From an uncultured Eubacteriales bacterium (lineage in GTDB: Bacteria; Bacillota; Clostridia; Christensenellales; Aristaeellaceae), in NCBI GenBank assembly GCA_902777335.1, contig CACYTF010000033.1, positions 1 through 36,414 on the forward strand: a stretch of DNA of 36,414 nucleotides, written 5' to 3'. Shown here piece after piece: positions 25,394 to 32,523 of the stretch. The stretch's first letter is position 1. Each line of letters begins with the position of its first letter. The notes under the pieces were generated by a model. The model saw only the letters and a program-made list of their open reading frames with translations, was not told the origin of the DNA and searched no databases. The translations under genes and the position numbers were made by a program.

Positions 25394-26866
25394 TTACTCT
25401 CCCTTCAATACGATCGCGGGGTCGATCGCGACCGCCCGCTTGATCGGCATCAGGCAGCTGGCCGCGGCGATGACCATCGAGACCAGCACCGTCACCGGCA
25501 ACAGCAGTGGCCGGAACACGATGGAGGCGTGGAACACGTTCACCGAAACCACCTGCGCGAACACGAAGCCCAGCACCGCGCCCATCAGGCCACCCAGCAG
25601 CCCCAGGAACATGCCCTCGCCCAGGAACTCGCCGCGTATGGAATTGTCCGACGCGCCCAGCGCCTTTCTGAGGCCAATCTCCCGACGCCGCTCGGAGACC
25701 ACCGCCATCATCGTGGTGGACACGCAGATCATCGTCAGGATCAGCACCACCACCGTCACCAGGAACACCAGCGCCTGGAGCTTGCCCAGCACGGCCGTCT
25801 CCGACTTGGTGACGCGCTTCACCAGCCGCGCCATGATGCCGTCGCCGGTCAGCGCTTCGGCGTAGGCGTTCAGCTGCGCCTCGTCCGCCGATATGGACAG
25901 CTCGGCCACGTCCAGCTTGTCCTCGCCGGTCAGCGTGATCAGATCGTCCGTGGACATGAACACGTAGCCCTCCTCCTCGCCGCCGGTCACCAGGATCCCC
26001 GTGACCCGGTAGCGGGTGGTCTTCGGCTGCCCGGAAGGTCCGGCCCCGGCCGCGGCATCGGCGGCGCGGGCGGCGTTCAGCGCCTCCACGACGGCGGCGG
26101 AGGTGACCGTCGCGCCGGAGAGGGCATCGATGTCCTTTTCCATTTCAAGGGGCAGCGCCTTTCCGATGAACTGCGCCGCGAAGGCCGGCTCGGTCTGCGC
26201 CCGCCCGCCGTACTCCGGCGTCTGGGTGGAGGCGTCGATGCTGATTTCGGCGATCTTCGCTTCGCCGTCCAGCGTGGCCGTCACATACACCATCTGCTTG
26301 CCGAAGCCCTCGGCGCTGCCCGAGAGCACCGCGCCGGGCACCCGGTCGTCTTCGGCGCTGCCGTCGGCGTCCCGCGCCGCGGGCTGCCAGGTCAGCTCCA
26401 TGTCGGAGCCCACCTTCACGCCGATGGTCCCGGCGATCTCCCGGCCCACCAGGACCTCCCGCGGCGCTTCGGGGTAGCTGCCCTCCACGCTGAAATAGGG
26501 GCTGGTCTTCCGGACCTGTTCAAAATCGGTGCCGGCAGTGGTGAACGACTGCTGGCGGCTCGTCATGTCCAGCCGCACGTAGCGGTAGGGGGACGCGCCC
26601 ACCAGCGCGTCCTCCGGCAGCTTATGAAGGGCCGCCGCCAGCTTTTCGGAATCCAGCGTCTCGCCCTCGGCGGGCATCAGCAGCATGTTCGCGCCGTAGG
26701 AGCGCATCTGCGCGCGCATCTGCCGCGGCACGTCGTAGTAGATCGTCACCATGCCCGCCAGTATCGTCGCGCCGATGCCGATGGACAGCAGCGCGATCAG
26801 CATCCGCGACCGCCGCCGAAGCAGCGAGGCGGTGACCATTCGTAAGAACATACGTCGTTTCGTCAT
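25394..26866 (-). CDS. MacB-type ABC permease with an inserted FMN-binding domain
   Basis: The frame of the protein is a MacB/FtsX permease: N-terminal helix (about 20-42), extracytoplasmic domain, three C-terminal helices (about 363-480), coupling segment SERRREIGLRKALGAS and end IDPAIVLKGE. Within the extracytoplasmic domain, between KVGSDMELTW (151-160) and RYRVTGILVTGG (285-296), lies an extra block of about 85 residues (185-268). It reads as an FMN_bind domain, with QMVYVTATLDGEAKIAEISI, an F-IGKAL strand and DIDALSGATVTS (245-256). In RnfG/NqrC-type proteins the last threonine of S-G-A-T-x-T carries covalent FMN attached by ApbE, here Thr255. The sister permease lacks the insert. The domain suggests electron transfer to the iron being handled. 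ATG 26866 follows GGAGG by 8 bases; gap to the previous stop 1 base. Confidence 0.93.
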   Translation of the reverse strand: MTKRRMFLRMVTASLLRRRSRMLIALLSIGIGATILAGMVTIYYDVPRQMRAQMRSYGANMLLMPAEGETLDSEKLAAALHKLPEDALVGASPYRYVRLDMTSRQQSFTTAGTDFEQVRKTSPYFSVEGSYPEAPREVLVGREIAGTIGVKVGSDMELTWQPAARDADGSAEDDRVPGAVLSGSAEGFGKQMVYVTATLDGEAKIAEISIDASTQTPEYGGRAQTEPAFAAQFIGKALPLEMEKDIDALSGATVTSAAVVEALNAARAADAAAGAGPSGQPKTTRYRVTGILVTGGEEEGYVFMSTDDLITLTGEDKLDVAELSISADEAQLNAYAEALTGDGIMARLVKRVTKSETAVLGKLQALVFLVTVVVLILTMICVSTTMMAVVSERRREIGLRKALGASDNSIRGEFLGEGMFLGLLGGLMGAVLGFVFAQVVSVNVFHASIVFRPLLLPVTVLVSMVIAAASCLMPIKRAVAIDPAIVLKGE

Positions 26867-26867
26867 A

Positions 26868-28166
26868 TCAGTGTCCTCCGTGCAGCACTTCCGCGGGCTT
26901 GAGCCGCAGCACCATGCGGATGGCGGGCAGGGAGCCCGCGATGGTCACCAGCGCGATCAGCCCCGCCACGATGGGAATGACCTTGGTGTTCATCTCGATG
27001 GCCGAGCCGAACACGCTGCGCCCGATGAGCTGGGCGAAGCCGAAGCCCATGCCGTAGCCCGCCGCGAAGCCCACGAGCGCGGTGATCAGTATCTCCGTCA
27101 TCACCACGCCGGTGATCGAGTGGTCCTTCGCGCCGATGGCCTTCAGAAGGCCGATCTCCTGCGCGCGCTCCATGACGGAGGCGGTCACCAGGTTTGAGAT
27201 GCCCAGCGCGGAGCCGATCAGGTTGAGGGCGGTGATCAGTATCATCAGCAGCTTCGTCTTGTCCAGCACCGTGCCCTCGCTCTCGGCCACCTGCCGCACG
27301 GCGCTGGCCACCGAGCCGGTGATGACCTCCTGAATCTGATAGCAGATGGCGCTGACGTAGGCCGTGCAGTACCAGGTCTCGTAGTCGCGGCTGGTGAGCG
27401 CCGCGGGGTTCTTCGCCGCGCGGCGGGCCAGGTCGTTGTCCGGCGTGGTCAGCGCGGACACCTCGATGGAGGCCACCTTGCCCTCCCGGTCGGTCAGCGC
27501 CTGCACGGCGTCCAGCGTGGCGAAGATCTGCTCGTCCTCGTCGCCGCCGGCGTCGTATATGCCGACGATGGTCATGTCCCTCTCGCCGCGGCTGCCCGTC
27601 AGCTTCACGGTCTCGCCCACGGTCCAGCGCTTCCTCTCGGCCAGCAGCGCGCCCACCATGATCTCGCTGTCGGCACCCGCGTCCGCCTCGTTCAGCCAGC
27701 GCCCGCCGGTGATCTCCCACCAGGAGCGCATGCCCTGCACGCCCGCGTCCAGCTCCTCGCCGGTGGGCAGCGACAGGTGGTGGTTGAACCAGGTGCCGAC
27801 CACCTGCGCGCCGTCGCCGTCCGGCAGGGCGACCTGCGCGTCCAGGAAGGGGGTGAAGTCCACGATGTTGAAGGCCCAGAAGATGGTCTTGAGCCTGCCC
27901 AGCTCGTCTTCCCGCAAATAGGCCGCGTTCAGCGCTTCGCCGCCCTCGCCCACGTCGTAGATGTCCGACAGCAGCGAGGCGTCCTTCGGCTTCACGGTGA
28001 TGTTCGCGCCGTAGTTCTTCAGCTCCTTGTTGACCTTGTCCTCCACGTCCATCACCACGTTCAGCATGCCCGTGGCCAGCGAAGCGCCCAGCGCGATGGT
28101 GATGGCGATCAGCAGCATCTTGCCCTTCTGGTGGAACAGCACGCCGCGAATCATTCTGAACAGCAT
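26868..28166 (-). CDS. MacB/FtsX-type ABC permease of the iron operon
   Basis: A 432-residue permease with an N-terminal helix (about 16-38), an extracytoplasmic domain (40-300) and three C-terminal helices. The coupling segment MERAQEIGLLKAIGAKDHSI precedes the third helix, and the end is LRLKPAEVLHGGH. It begins at an ATG whose first base overlaps the DUF2318 stop (TAATG), so the two are translationally coupled. In the Campylobacter p19 locus two such permeases follow the DUF2318 gene in the same order. It probably pairs with the FMN-domain permease as a heterodimer. Its extracytoplasmic part has Trp- and Tyr-rich patches (WFNHH, RSWWEITGGRW) that may bind a partner protein. Confidence 0.93.
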   Translation of the reverse strand: MLFRMIRGVLFHQKGKMLLIAITIALGASLATGMLNVVMDVEDKVNKELKNYGANITVKPKDASLLSDIYDVGEGGEALNAAYLREDELGRLKTIFWAFNIVDFTPFLDAQVALPDGDGAQVVGTWFNHHLSLPTGEELDAGVQGMRSWWEITGGRWLNEADAGADSEIMVGALLAERKRWTVGETVKLTGSRGERDMTIVGIYDAGGDEDEQIFATLDAVQALTDREGKVASIEVSALTTPDNDLARRAAKNPAALTSRDYETWYCTAYVSAICYQIQEVITGSVASAVRQVAESEGTVLDKTKLLMILITALNLIGSALGISNLVTASVMERAQEIGLLKAIGAKDHSITGVVMTEILITALVGFAAGYGMGFGFAQLIGRSVFGSAIEMNTKVIPIVAGLIALVTIAGSLPAIRMVLRLKPAEVLHGGH

Positions 28167-29437
28167 TACTTAAACTCCCTTTCTCCGGCGATCAGATCGG
28201 CCATGGCGAACACCAGGCTGCCGCCCTCCACCTCGTATTTGAGGGGGATGGGGTTGCAGCCGCCCTTGAAGCCGATGGTGTTGGTGTTCATCACCACGTC
28301 GCAGCGGCGGCAGACCACCAGGCCGTTTCGCTCGTAGTAGCCCGCGTTGCCGCAGACCTCGCAGGCGTCCAGCCCCACGCCGTAGGAGGCGGAATTGGGC
28401 TTGCGCACCACGATCCAGCGGACGTTCACGCCGCCCGGCGTCTGCCACTCGAAGCGGTGCAGGTGAAAGTCGTTGACGGCCTCCATCGGCACGAGTATGC
28501 GGTCGCCGTCCTCGGTGAAGGTCTCCGGCGCGGACAGCTCGATCACGCGGGTGTCATATGCCTTGACCAGCGTCAGAAAGCCGGTGAACAGCACAAGCGC
28601 CGCCAGCGCGCCGCAGGCCGTGCGGCGAAAGTGCCGGTTGCGCGCGCGCAGCTTGCGCCGCTGGGCCGGGTTGTCCCAGGGCTCGGTCACGCGGACGTTC
28701 TGCGCAAAGCAGATCGCGAGGCACGCCGCCGCCAGCGCGGCGATGATCCATATGAACAGCATCGAGTGATAGGCGGTGAACATCATCCATTCGCCGATCC
28801 AGCCGAAGCGCTCCTCGGTGTACCGGACGGGCCAGCCCAGCCACTTGGCGTGGTTGACCCACGGCACGAAGAAGCGGCCGAAGCAGTACGCGGCGTTCAC
28901 CAGCGCCCCGGCGGTCAGCAGGCCGTTCACGGTGCCGAGGGGCCGGATATGCAAAGCGCAGGCATAGAGCATGCGCGAATAGGCGAGCAGCAACAGGAGC
29001 GCCAGCAGCCAGCCCGCCATGCGCACCATGTAGTAGGACGAGAGGTAGCCCTCGCCCATCGTGTTGAAGTTGAACGGATACAGCATCACGCCGGGCAGCT
29101 GGTAGAAGATCAGCGTCGCGGAGAGCCCCGCGCCGGACAGGCCCAGCGGAATCCTGCTCCACTTCCTGCCCGAAAACAGGCTGAAGAGTATGAACGCCAG
29201 CGTGAAGCCCATGATGAAGGCGTAGATGTAGTGGTTCCAGTGGCTGGATATGATCTTGTTGGAATTGCCCTTCACGGCGGCCAATACCGCCGACGCGATG
29301 ACGCCAACGACGATGCCCGCGCCGTGCAAGCGGCGGCCGAATCGGTCATGGCGCCGCGCCAGCACGGCGTGCATCCAGGTGACCAGCGTCACCGCCACCA
29401 ACAGGTCCTGGGTGACGGTCCAGAGATATTTCAGCAT
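28166..29437 (-). CDS. DUF2318 membrane protein of the P19-type iron system
   Basis: About eight to nine membrane helices are followed by a C-terminal extracytoplasmic DUF2318 domain. That domain carries the cysteine pattern CEVCG...CRRC...GGC, suited to bind iron, zinc or an Fe-S centre, with FKGGCNPIPL after it. The family is found with P19 and FTR1 (Cj1660 in Campylobacter) and is thought to help handle iron or electrons at the membrane. I use the ATG at 29437, since GGAGG lies 7 bases upstream; the ATG two codons earlier is too close to it, and the open frame to 29506 is not credible. Histidines in the membrane part (HWNHYIY, FHLHRF) are possible heme or metal ligands. Confidence 0.9.
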   Translation of the reverse strand: MLKYLWTVTQDLLVAVTLVTWMHAVLARRHDRFGRRLHGAGIVVGVIASAVLAAVKGNSNKIISSHWNHYIYAFIMGFTLAFILFSLFSGRKWSRIPLGLSGAGLSATLIFYQLPGVMLYPFNFNTMGEGYLSSYYMVRMAGWLLALLLLLAYSRMLYACALHIRPLGTVNGLLTAGALVNAAYCFGRFFVPWVNHAKWLGWPVRYTEERFGWIGEWMMFTAYHSMLFIWIIAALAAACLAICFAQNVRVTEPWDNPAQRRKLRARNRHFRRTACGALAALVLFTGFLTLVKAYDTRVIELSAPETFTEDGDRILVPMEAVNDFHLHRFEWQTPGGVNVRWIVVRKPNSASYGVGLDACEVCGNAGYYERNGLVVCRRCDVVMNTNTIGFKGGCNPIPLKYEVEGGSLVFAMADLIAGEREFK

Positions 29438-29473
29438 TTTCATGCCTCCAGGTGTTGATGAGTCTACGCGCAT

Positions 29474-29513
29474 GCTGCTGATGTGCATCCCCCGCGGACG
29501 GCACATCAGCAGC
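29474..29513. repeat. 13-bp-stem hairpin between the P19 and DUF2318 genes
   Basis: GCTGCTGATGTGC (29474-29486) pairs perfectly with GCACATCAGCAGC (29501-29513) around a 14-base loop. In the operon message it sits just downstream of the P19 gene and its possible terminator. It could protect the P19 message from 3' decay or reduce read-through. Confidence 0.75.
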
Positions 29514-29567
29514 CATTCATTTGTAGAACGGGGAACGGCCGGGTCCGCCGCGCGGCAGTCGCCTCTC

Positions 29568-29595
29568 CTGTTCCCTGTTCCCTGTACCCTGTTCC
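29568..29595. repeat. Four tandem heptamers (CTGTTCC)
   Basis: Four 7-base units, one with a single change, run without gaps next to the P19 terminator hairpin. Another heptamer array of different sequence lies on the other side of the P19 gene. Confidence 0.9.
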
Positions 29596-29597
29596 CT

Positions 29598-29617
29598 AAA
29601 TCAGGAACACCTGATTT
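29598..29617 (-). terminator. Hairpin just after the P19 stop, weak terminator
   Basis: AAATCAGG (29598-29605) pairs with CCTGATTT (29610-29617) around AACA, 3 bases past the stop. The U-run is short, so partial termination is more likely than full. Confidence 0.5.
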
Positions 29618-29620
29618 TGC

Positions 29621-30166
29621 TTACCACTCCTTGACAAACTTCCAGCCGGTCCAGGTGGCGGTCAGCGGCTCGGTCCAGAACTCGTCGGCCTCGACGCCGG
29701 TCTCGTCGTCGACGTGCAGCAGGTAGCCGTTCTCCGCGGGGCTCTTGATGGACAGCGTGATGCTGTACTCGCCCTCGGGCAGCGCGATGTTGTTGCCGTA
29801 GTGGGGGCCGTCGGAGGCCGCCATGGGCATCATGGAGCCAGTCAGCACCTCATTGCCCTCGGTGTCGTTGATGACAAAGTCGATGCTCAGGTAGGGCACC
29901 CAGCCGTCCACCGGGAAGGAATAGGGGTTCTCGTTGGCGGTCAGGTCCACCTCGATGTGCAGGTCGGAGCCCTCCTTCGCGGCGGCCAGGTCGGCGGGCG
30001 CCATGTCCACGGGCTGGAAGTAGACCATGCTCATGGTCATGAAGCCGACCTCCTGCTCGCCCTCGACGCCCAGCTCATACTCGTCGAAGCCGGCCTCCTC
30101 GGCCAGGGCAAACGCGGAAACAGACAGCATCATAACGGCCAGCAGCAGGGCAAAAATCTTCTTCAT
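29621..30166 (-). CDS. P19/Tp34-family extracytoplasmic iron-binding protein
   Basis: A 181-residue exported protein with a signal peptide (MKKIFALLLAVMMLSVSAFA-LAEE) and the conserved signature blocks of the P19/Tp34 family: GFMTMSMVYFQPVDM, DLHIEVDL, GWVPYLSIDF and GSMMPMAASDGPHYGNN. The family's metal ligands (a glutamate near the N-terminus, the histidine of DLHIE, the methionine of SMMPM and the histidine of GPHYG) all have counterparts here. In Campylobacter P19 binds copper and iron in the periplasm and works with FTR1. The ATG at 30166 has AGGAGG 8 bases upstream. It is the second gene of the operon, downstream of ftr1, with a 300-bp repeat-filled gap between them. Confidence 0.95.
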   Translation of the reverse strand: MKKIFALLLAVMMLSVSAFALAEEAGFDEYELGVEGEQEVGFMTMSMVYFQPVDMAPADLAAAKEGSDLHIEVDLTANENPYSFPVDGWVPYLSIDFVINDTEGNEVLTGSMMPMAASDGPHYGNNIALPEGEYSITLSIKSPAENGYLLHVDDETGVEADEFWTEPLTATWTGWKFVKEW

Positions 30167-30243
30167 GGTGAAATCCTCCTATAACTGTTTTGATTTGTAT
30201 CTTCAACGCCGCCTGCGCGGGGCAGGAGCGCGGAGACCACTTT

Positions 30244-30271
30244 GAGAGTGGAGTGTGGAGAGTGGAGAGTG
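30244..30271. repeat. Four tandem heptamers (GAGAGTG)
   Basis: Four 7-base units (the second reads GAGTGTG) lie directly next to and partly inside the first copy of the 155-bp duplication. Purine-rich on the plus strand. Confidence 0.85.
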
Positions 30272-30288
30272 GAGTTATGGTTTGCTCT

Positions 30289-30361
30289 TGAGTCACGGGG
30301 ACAGGTTCCTTGACTCATTTTTTCCAGCGAAGTGAGTCAGGGAACCTGTCCCCGTGACTCA
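30289..30361. repeat. 29-bp-arm palindromic element, copy 1
   Basis: Arms 30289-30317 and 30333-30361 are inverted repeats with one mismatch around a 15-base loop. The arm starts TGAGTCACGGGGACAGGTTC. Such GGGGACAGG palindromes are dispersed repeats in Firmicutes, often linked to REP-type elements. Confidence 0.9.
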
Positions 30362-30443
30362 CCAGGCTCGCCCACAGTGCGTCCAGCTTACCGCGGTAAT
30401 GGGCGATTATGAACGTCTGGAGAGTGGAGTTATGGTATGCTTT

Positions 30444-30516
30444 TGAGTCACGGGGACAGGTTCCTTGACTCATTTTTTCCGGCGAAGTGAGTCAGGGAAC
30501 CTGTCCCCGTGACTCA
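30444..30516. repeat. 29-bp-arm palindromic element, copy 2, inside the FTR1 gene
   Basis: Arms 30444-30472 and 30488-30516 repeat copy 1 at an offset of 155 bp. The FTR1 stop codon (30472-30470) lies in the left arm, so the last 14 residues of the protein (SHGDRFPDSLRRKK) are encoded by the palindrome. Confidence 0.92.
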
Positions 30517-32245
30517 TCAGGCTCGCCCGCAGTGCGTCCAGCTTGCCGCGGTAGTGAGCAATCATGAACGTGACCAGCAGCACGATGGAGAGCGCCAGCT
30601 GCGGCAGCAGCGTTTCGAGGTACGGGTAGATGCCCAGCACCTGTATCGCGTCGTTCTCCGGGATGCCCGGCACGCGCAGCGCCAGGTCGAACACATTGCC
30701 CTCGGCCAGCTCCTTGATGCCGCTGCCCAGGAACGACACGCACATGACGGCCATCAGTATGCTTGTGGCGGTGAAGAACACCTTGATGGGCAGCTTGATG
30801 GACAGCTTCGTGATGGCCAGGTACACGAACACCAGCAGCACGCAGCCCGCGCCGAAGCCCGCCCACACCATGCCGGGGTTGCCCTCGGAGAGCATCGGCT
30901 GGTAGAACAGCACCACCTCCGCGCCCTCGCGGAACACGGACAGGAACGCGGTGAACGCCAGCGCGAACGCGCTGCCCTGCTCCACCGAGGACTGCACCTT
31001 GCCGTCGATGTAGCGGCTCCAGCTGGCGGCCTCGGCCTTGGAGATCATCCAGTTGGACACGTAGAACAGCACGCACACGGCGATTAGCGCGGTGATGCCC
31101 TCGATGACCTCCTGCGCCAGACCCGCGCCGACGAAGGCCCGCTTGGCCCAGGCCAGCACCGCCGCGGCCACGAAGCTCGCCGCGATGCCGCAAACCGCGC
31201 CGATGTACACGTTCTTAAGGCTCTTTCCGTTGCCGGACTTGGTGAGGTACGCGATGATGGCCGCGATGACCAGTATGGCCTCCAGGCCCTCGCGCACGAT
31301 GATGCCAAACGCGGCCAGGAACGTGAGCAATTTCGGGTCAGACGGCTTTTCCTCTACGATTTCCTCCGCGGTCGCCTCGGGCGCCTCCGCCGCCTGCGCC
31401 GCGGCCTGCTGCTCGTCGATGCGCTTCGCCAGCTTCAGTATGCTGTTCTTGGCCTTGTCGGTGGTGGTGCGGAACTTGTTCTTCTGGTACTTCTCCCCGG
31501 CGGAACTCACCAGTCCGTTCAGGCTCGCGAACTGCTTTTCCATGCCCAGCCGGTCCGAAAGCGACAGGTCGGTGTAGATTTTGTGCGCCAGGCCGGACTC
31601 CTCGTACACGCTGTAGTAGGCGGTCTCCAGGTTGTCCGCCGCGGCGGTGAAGTCCTTGTCCAGATAGCCCATATAGGCCGTGTCCAGCAGTTCCTTGACC
31701 AGCGTGGCGGCCTCGTACCAGCTCTCGTATTTCGCCGCCGCGTTGGGGTCGGCGGAGTATTCCGGATACGGGTCGGAAGCGACCAACTCGCCCGCCTTGT
31801 ACCACTTCATCTCGCTCTGCGCGCCGCCCTGCTGGCTTGCCAGCTTGTTGCCGTCCTCGCGGATCATGCCCTTCAGCTTCACCAGCGCGCTGCGCACGGA
31901 GACGATGGTGTCCTGCTGGGCGTTGTCCTTCTTCACCGCGGCCTTGCAGTTGGAGAACTGCATCTCCACGGCGTTTTTGCGGTTGCCGGAGATGTAGCTC
32001 ATGGTCTGCCGCTCGAAGCCGGTGGTCTCGTACACCCGGAAATAGGCGTTGGAGACGTTCTGGTAGGCGCTGTCGGCGTTTCCGGCCAGGTAGTCCTCAA
32101 AGGCCGTGTCCAGGAATTTGTCGATCTCGTCGGCGGCGTCCGCCCAGCGGGTGTCCGCCTCCGCCAACGCGCCCAGGCACTGCGCAAGCAGCACCAGCGC
32201 CAACAGGCCGATCCACGCCAGCCGCGCGATTGTCGTTCTCTTCAT
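30470..32245 (-). CDS. FTR1-family iron permease with extended extracytoplasmic domain
   Basis: The first gene of the operon encodes a 591-residue protein. After a signal peptide comes an extracytoplasmic helical region (about 35-300) made of two similar halves; compare AYFRVYETTGFE near 67 with AYYSVYEESGLA near 209. An FTR1 permease domain of about seven helices (305-570) follows. The two iron-binding motifs are present: REGLE (318-322) and REGAE (439-443). FTR1 permeases move iron, after oxidation or in complex with a partner such as P19. I use the ATG at 32245, 9 bases after AAGGA; upstream ATGs are too near the site. The final 14 residues (578-591) are unlike the family and come from a palindromic repeat. 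The promoter carries candidate iron operators. Confidence 0.95.
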   Translation of the reverse strand: MKRTTIARLAWIGLLALVLLAQCLGALAEADTRWADAADEIDKFLDTAFEDYLAGNADSAYQNVSNAYFRVYETTGFERQTMSYISGNRKNAVEMQFSNCKAAVKKDNAQQDTIVSVRSALVKLKGMIREDGNKLASQQGGAQSEMKWYKAGELVASDPYPEYSADPNAAAKYESWYEAATLVKELLDTAYMGYLDKDFTAAADNLETAYYSVYEESGLAHKIYTDLSLSDRLGMEKQFASLNGLVSSAGEKYQKNKFRTTTDKAKNSILKLAKRIDEQQAAAQAAEAPEATAEEIVEEKPSDPKLLTFLAAFGIIVREGLEAILVIAAIIAYLTKSGNGKSLKNVYIGAVCGIAASFVAAAVLAWAKRAFVGAGLAQEVIEGITALIAVCVLFYVSNWMISKAEAASWSRYIDGKVQSSVEQGSAFALAFTAFLSVFREGAEVVLFYQPMLSEGNPGMVWAGFGAGCVLLVFVYLAITKLSIKLPIKVFFTATSILMAVMCVSFLGSGIKELAEGNVFDLALRVPGIPENDAIQVLGIYPYLETLLPQLALSIVLLVTFMIAHYRGKLDALRASLMSHGDRFPDSLRRKK

Positions 32246-32311
32246 GTCCATGCTTCCTTCCCTGTTCAACCGGCGGGGCCGGTCGAGCGTGTTAAGAATA
32301 GTTAAATACTT

Positions 32312-32325
32312 TTAACATATGTTAG
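32312..32325. promoter_or_regulatory. Candidate iron operator, site 2
   Basis: Minus strand CTAACATATGTTAA, containing the 12-bp perfect palindrome TAACATATGTTA (32313-32324). It matches the shared pattern YTAR-N6-YTAR and lies just downstream of the putative ftr1 transcription start. Confidence 0.6.
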
Positions 32326-32345
32326 TCGCCTTTAATTCAATGCCT

Positions 32346-32362
32346 ATTTTAGCATAAACTAA
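32346..32362 (-). promoter_or_regulatory. ftr1 -10 region overlapped by candidate iron operator, site 1
   Basis: On the minus strand TGCTAAAAT is an extended -10 (TAAAAT at 32351-32346). The operator TTAGTTTATGCTAA (32362-32349) overlaps it, so a bound repressor would block the promoter. No good -35 is seen, which fits a regulated extended -10 promoter. Compare site 4 (TTAGTTTATACTAA), one base different. Confidence 0.6.
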
Positions 32363-32367
32363 CCGCC

Positions 32368-32422
32368 TTTTCTATCCTGATATTGACTTGGTGGGGCGAT
32401 TTTCTATCCTGATATTGACTTG
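32368..32422. promoter_or_regulatory. Two perfect 23-bp direct repeats between divergent ftr1 and araC genes
   Basis: Bases 32368-32390 and 32400-32422 are identical (core TCTATCCTGATATTGACTTG), offset 32 bp, close to three helical turns. Direct repeats on one face of the helix are typical for AraC-type activators. They lie between the two divergent promoters and upstream of both. Confidence 0.7.
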
Positions 32423-32434
32423 TTTGAAAAACGC

Positions 32435-32463
32435 TTGCAATTTAAGTTATTATATGCTAACAT
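32435..32463 (+). promoter_or_regulatory. Promoter of the leader-araC-dtxR operon
   Basis: TTGCAA (32435-32440), a 17-base spacer and TAACAT (32458-32463), preceded by TGC as extended -10. The -10 is covered by operator site 3 (32457-32470). Confidence 0.65.
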
Positions 32464-32470
32464 TTATTAG
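32457..32470. promoter_or_regulatory. Candidate iron operator, site 3
   Basis: CTAACATTTATTAG fits YTAR-N6-YTAR and overlaps the -10 of the plus-strand regulator promoter, so the regulator genes may be autoregulated. Confidence 0.55.
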
Positions 32471-32484
32471 GAAAGGTTAACCAC

Positions 32485-32523
32485 ATGCAACACGTCCCGA
32501 CGTTCGGGGAGGCGATCGTATGA
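32485..32523 (+). CDS. 12-codon leader ORF overlapping the araC start
   Basis: ATG at 32485 follows AGGAAAGG by 8 bases. It encodes MQHVPTFGEAIV and stops at TGA 32521-32523, overlapping the ATG of the next gene as ATGA. The strong ribosome site and the exact overlap suggest a translated leader that couples to, or controls, the AraC-type gene. It is too short to prove from sequence alone. Confidence 0.45.
   Translation: MQHVPTFGEAIV

Larger units (their letters stand above)
30264..30573. repeat. 155-bp imperfect tandem duplication covering the 3' end of the FTR1 gene
   Basis: Bases 30264-30418 and 30419-30573 align end to end with about ten differences. The right copy contains the real FTR1 3' end (from about codon FMIAHYRGKLDAL to the stop). 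The left copy is a non-coding echo of it plus its palindrome. The divergence shows that the duplication is not recent and not an assembly artefact. Confidence 0.93.

Noticed and set aside
30179..30206. Separate promoter for the P19 gene (TTGAAG-16-TTATAG)
   Set aside because: The implied transcription start would fall inside the ribosome binding site.
30264..30573. CRISPR array
   Set aside because: There are only two copies of a 155-bp unit with a palindrome, no regular short repeats with unique spacers and no cas genes.
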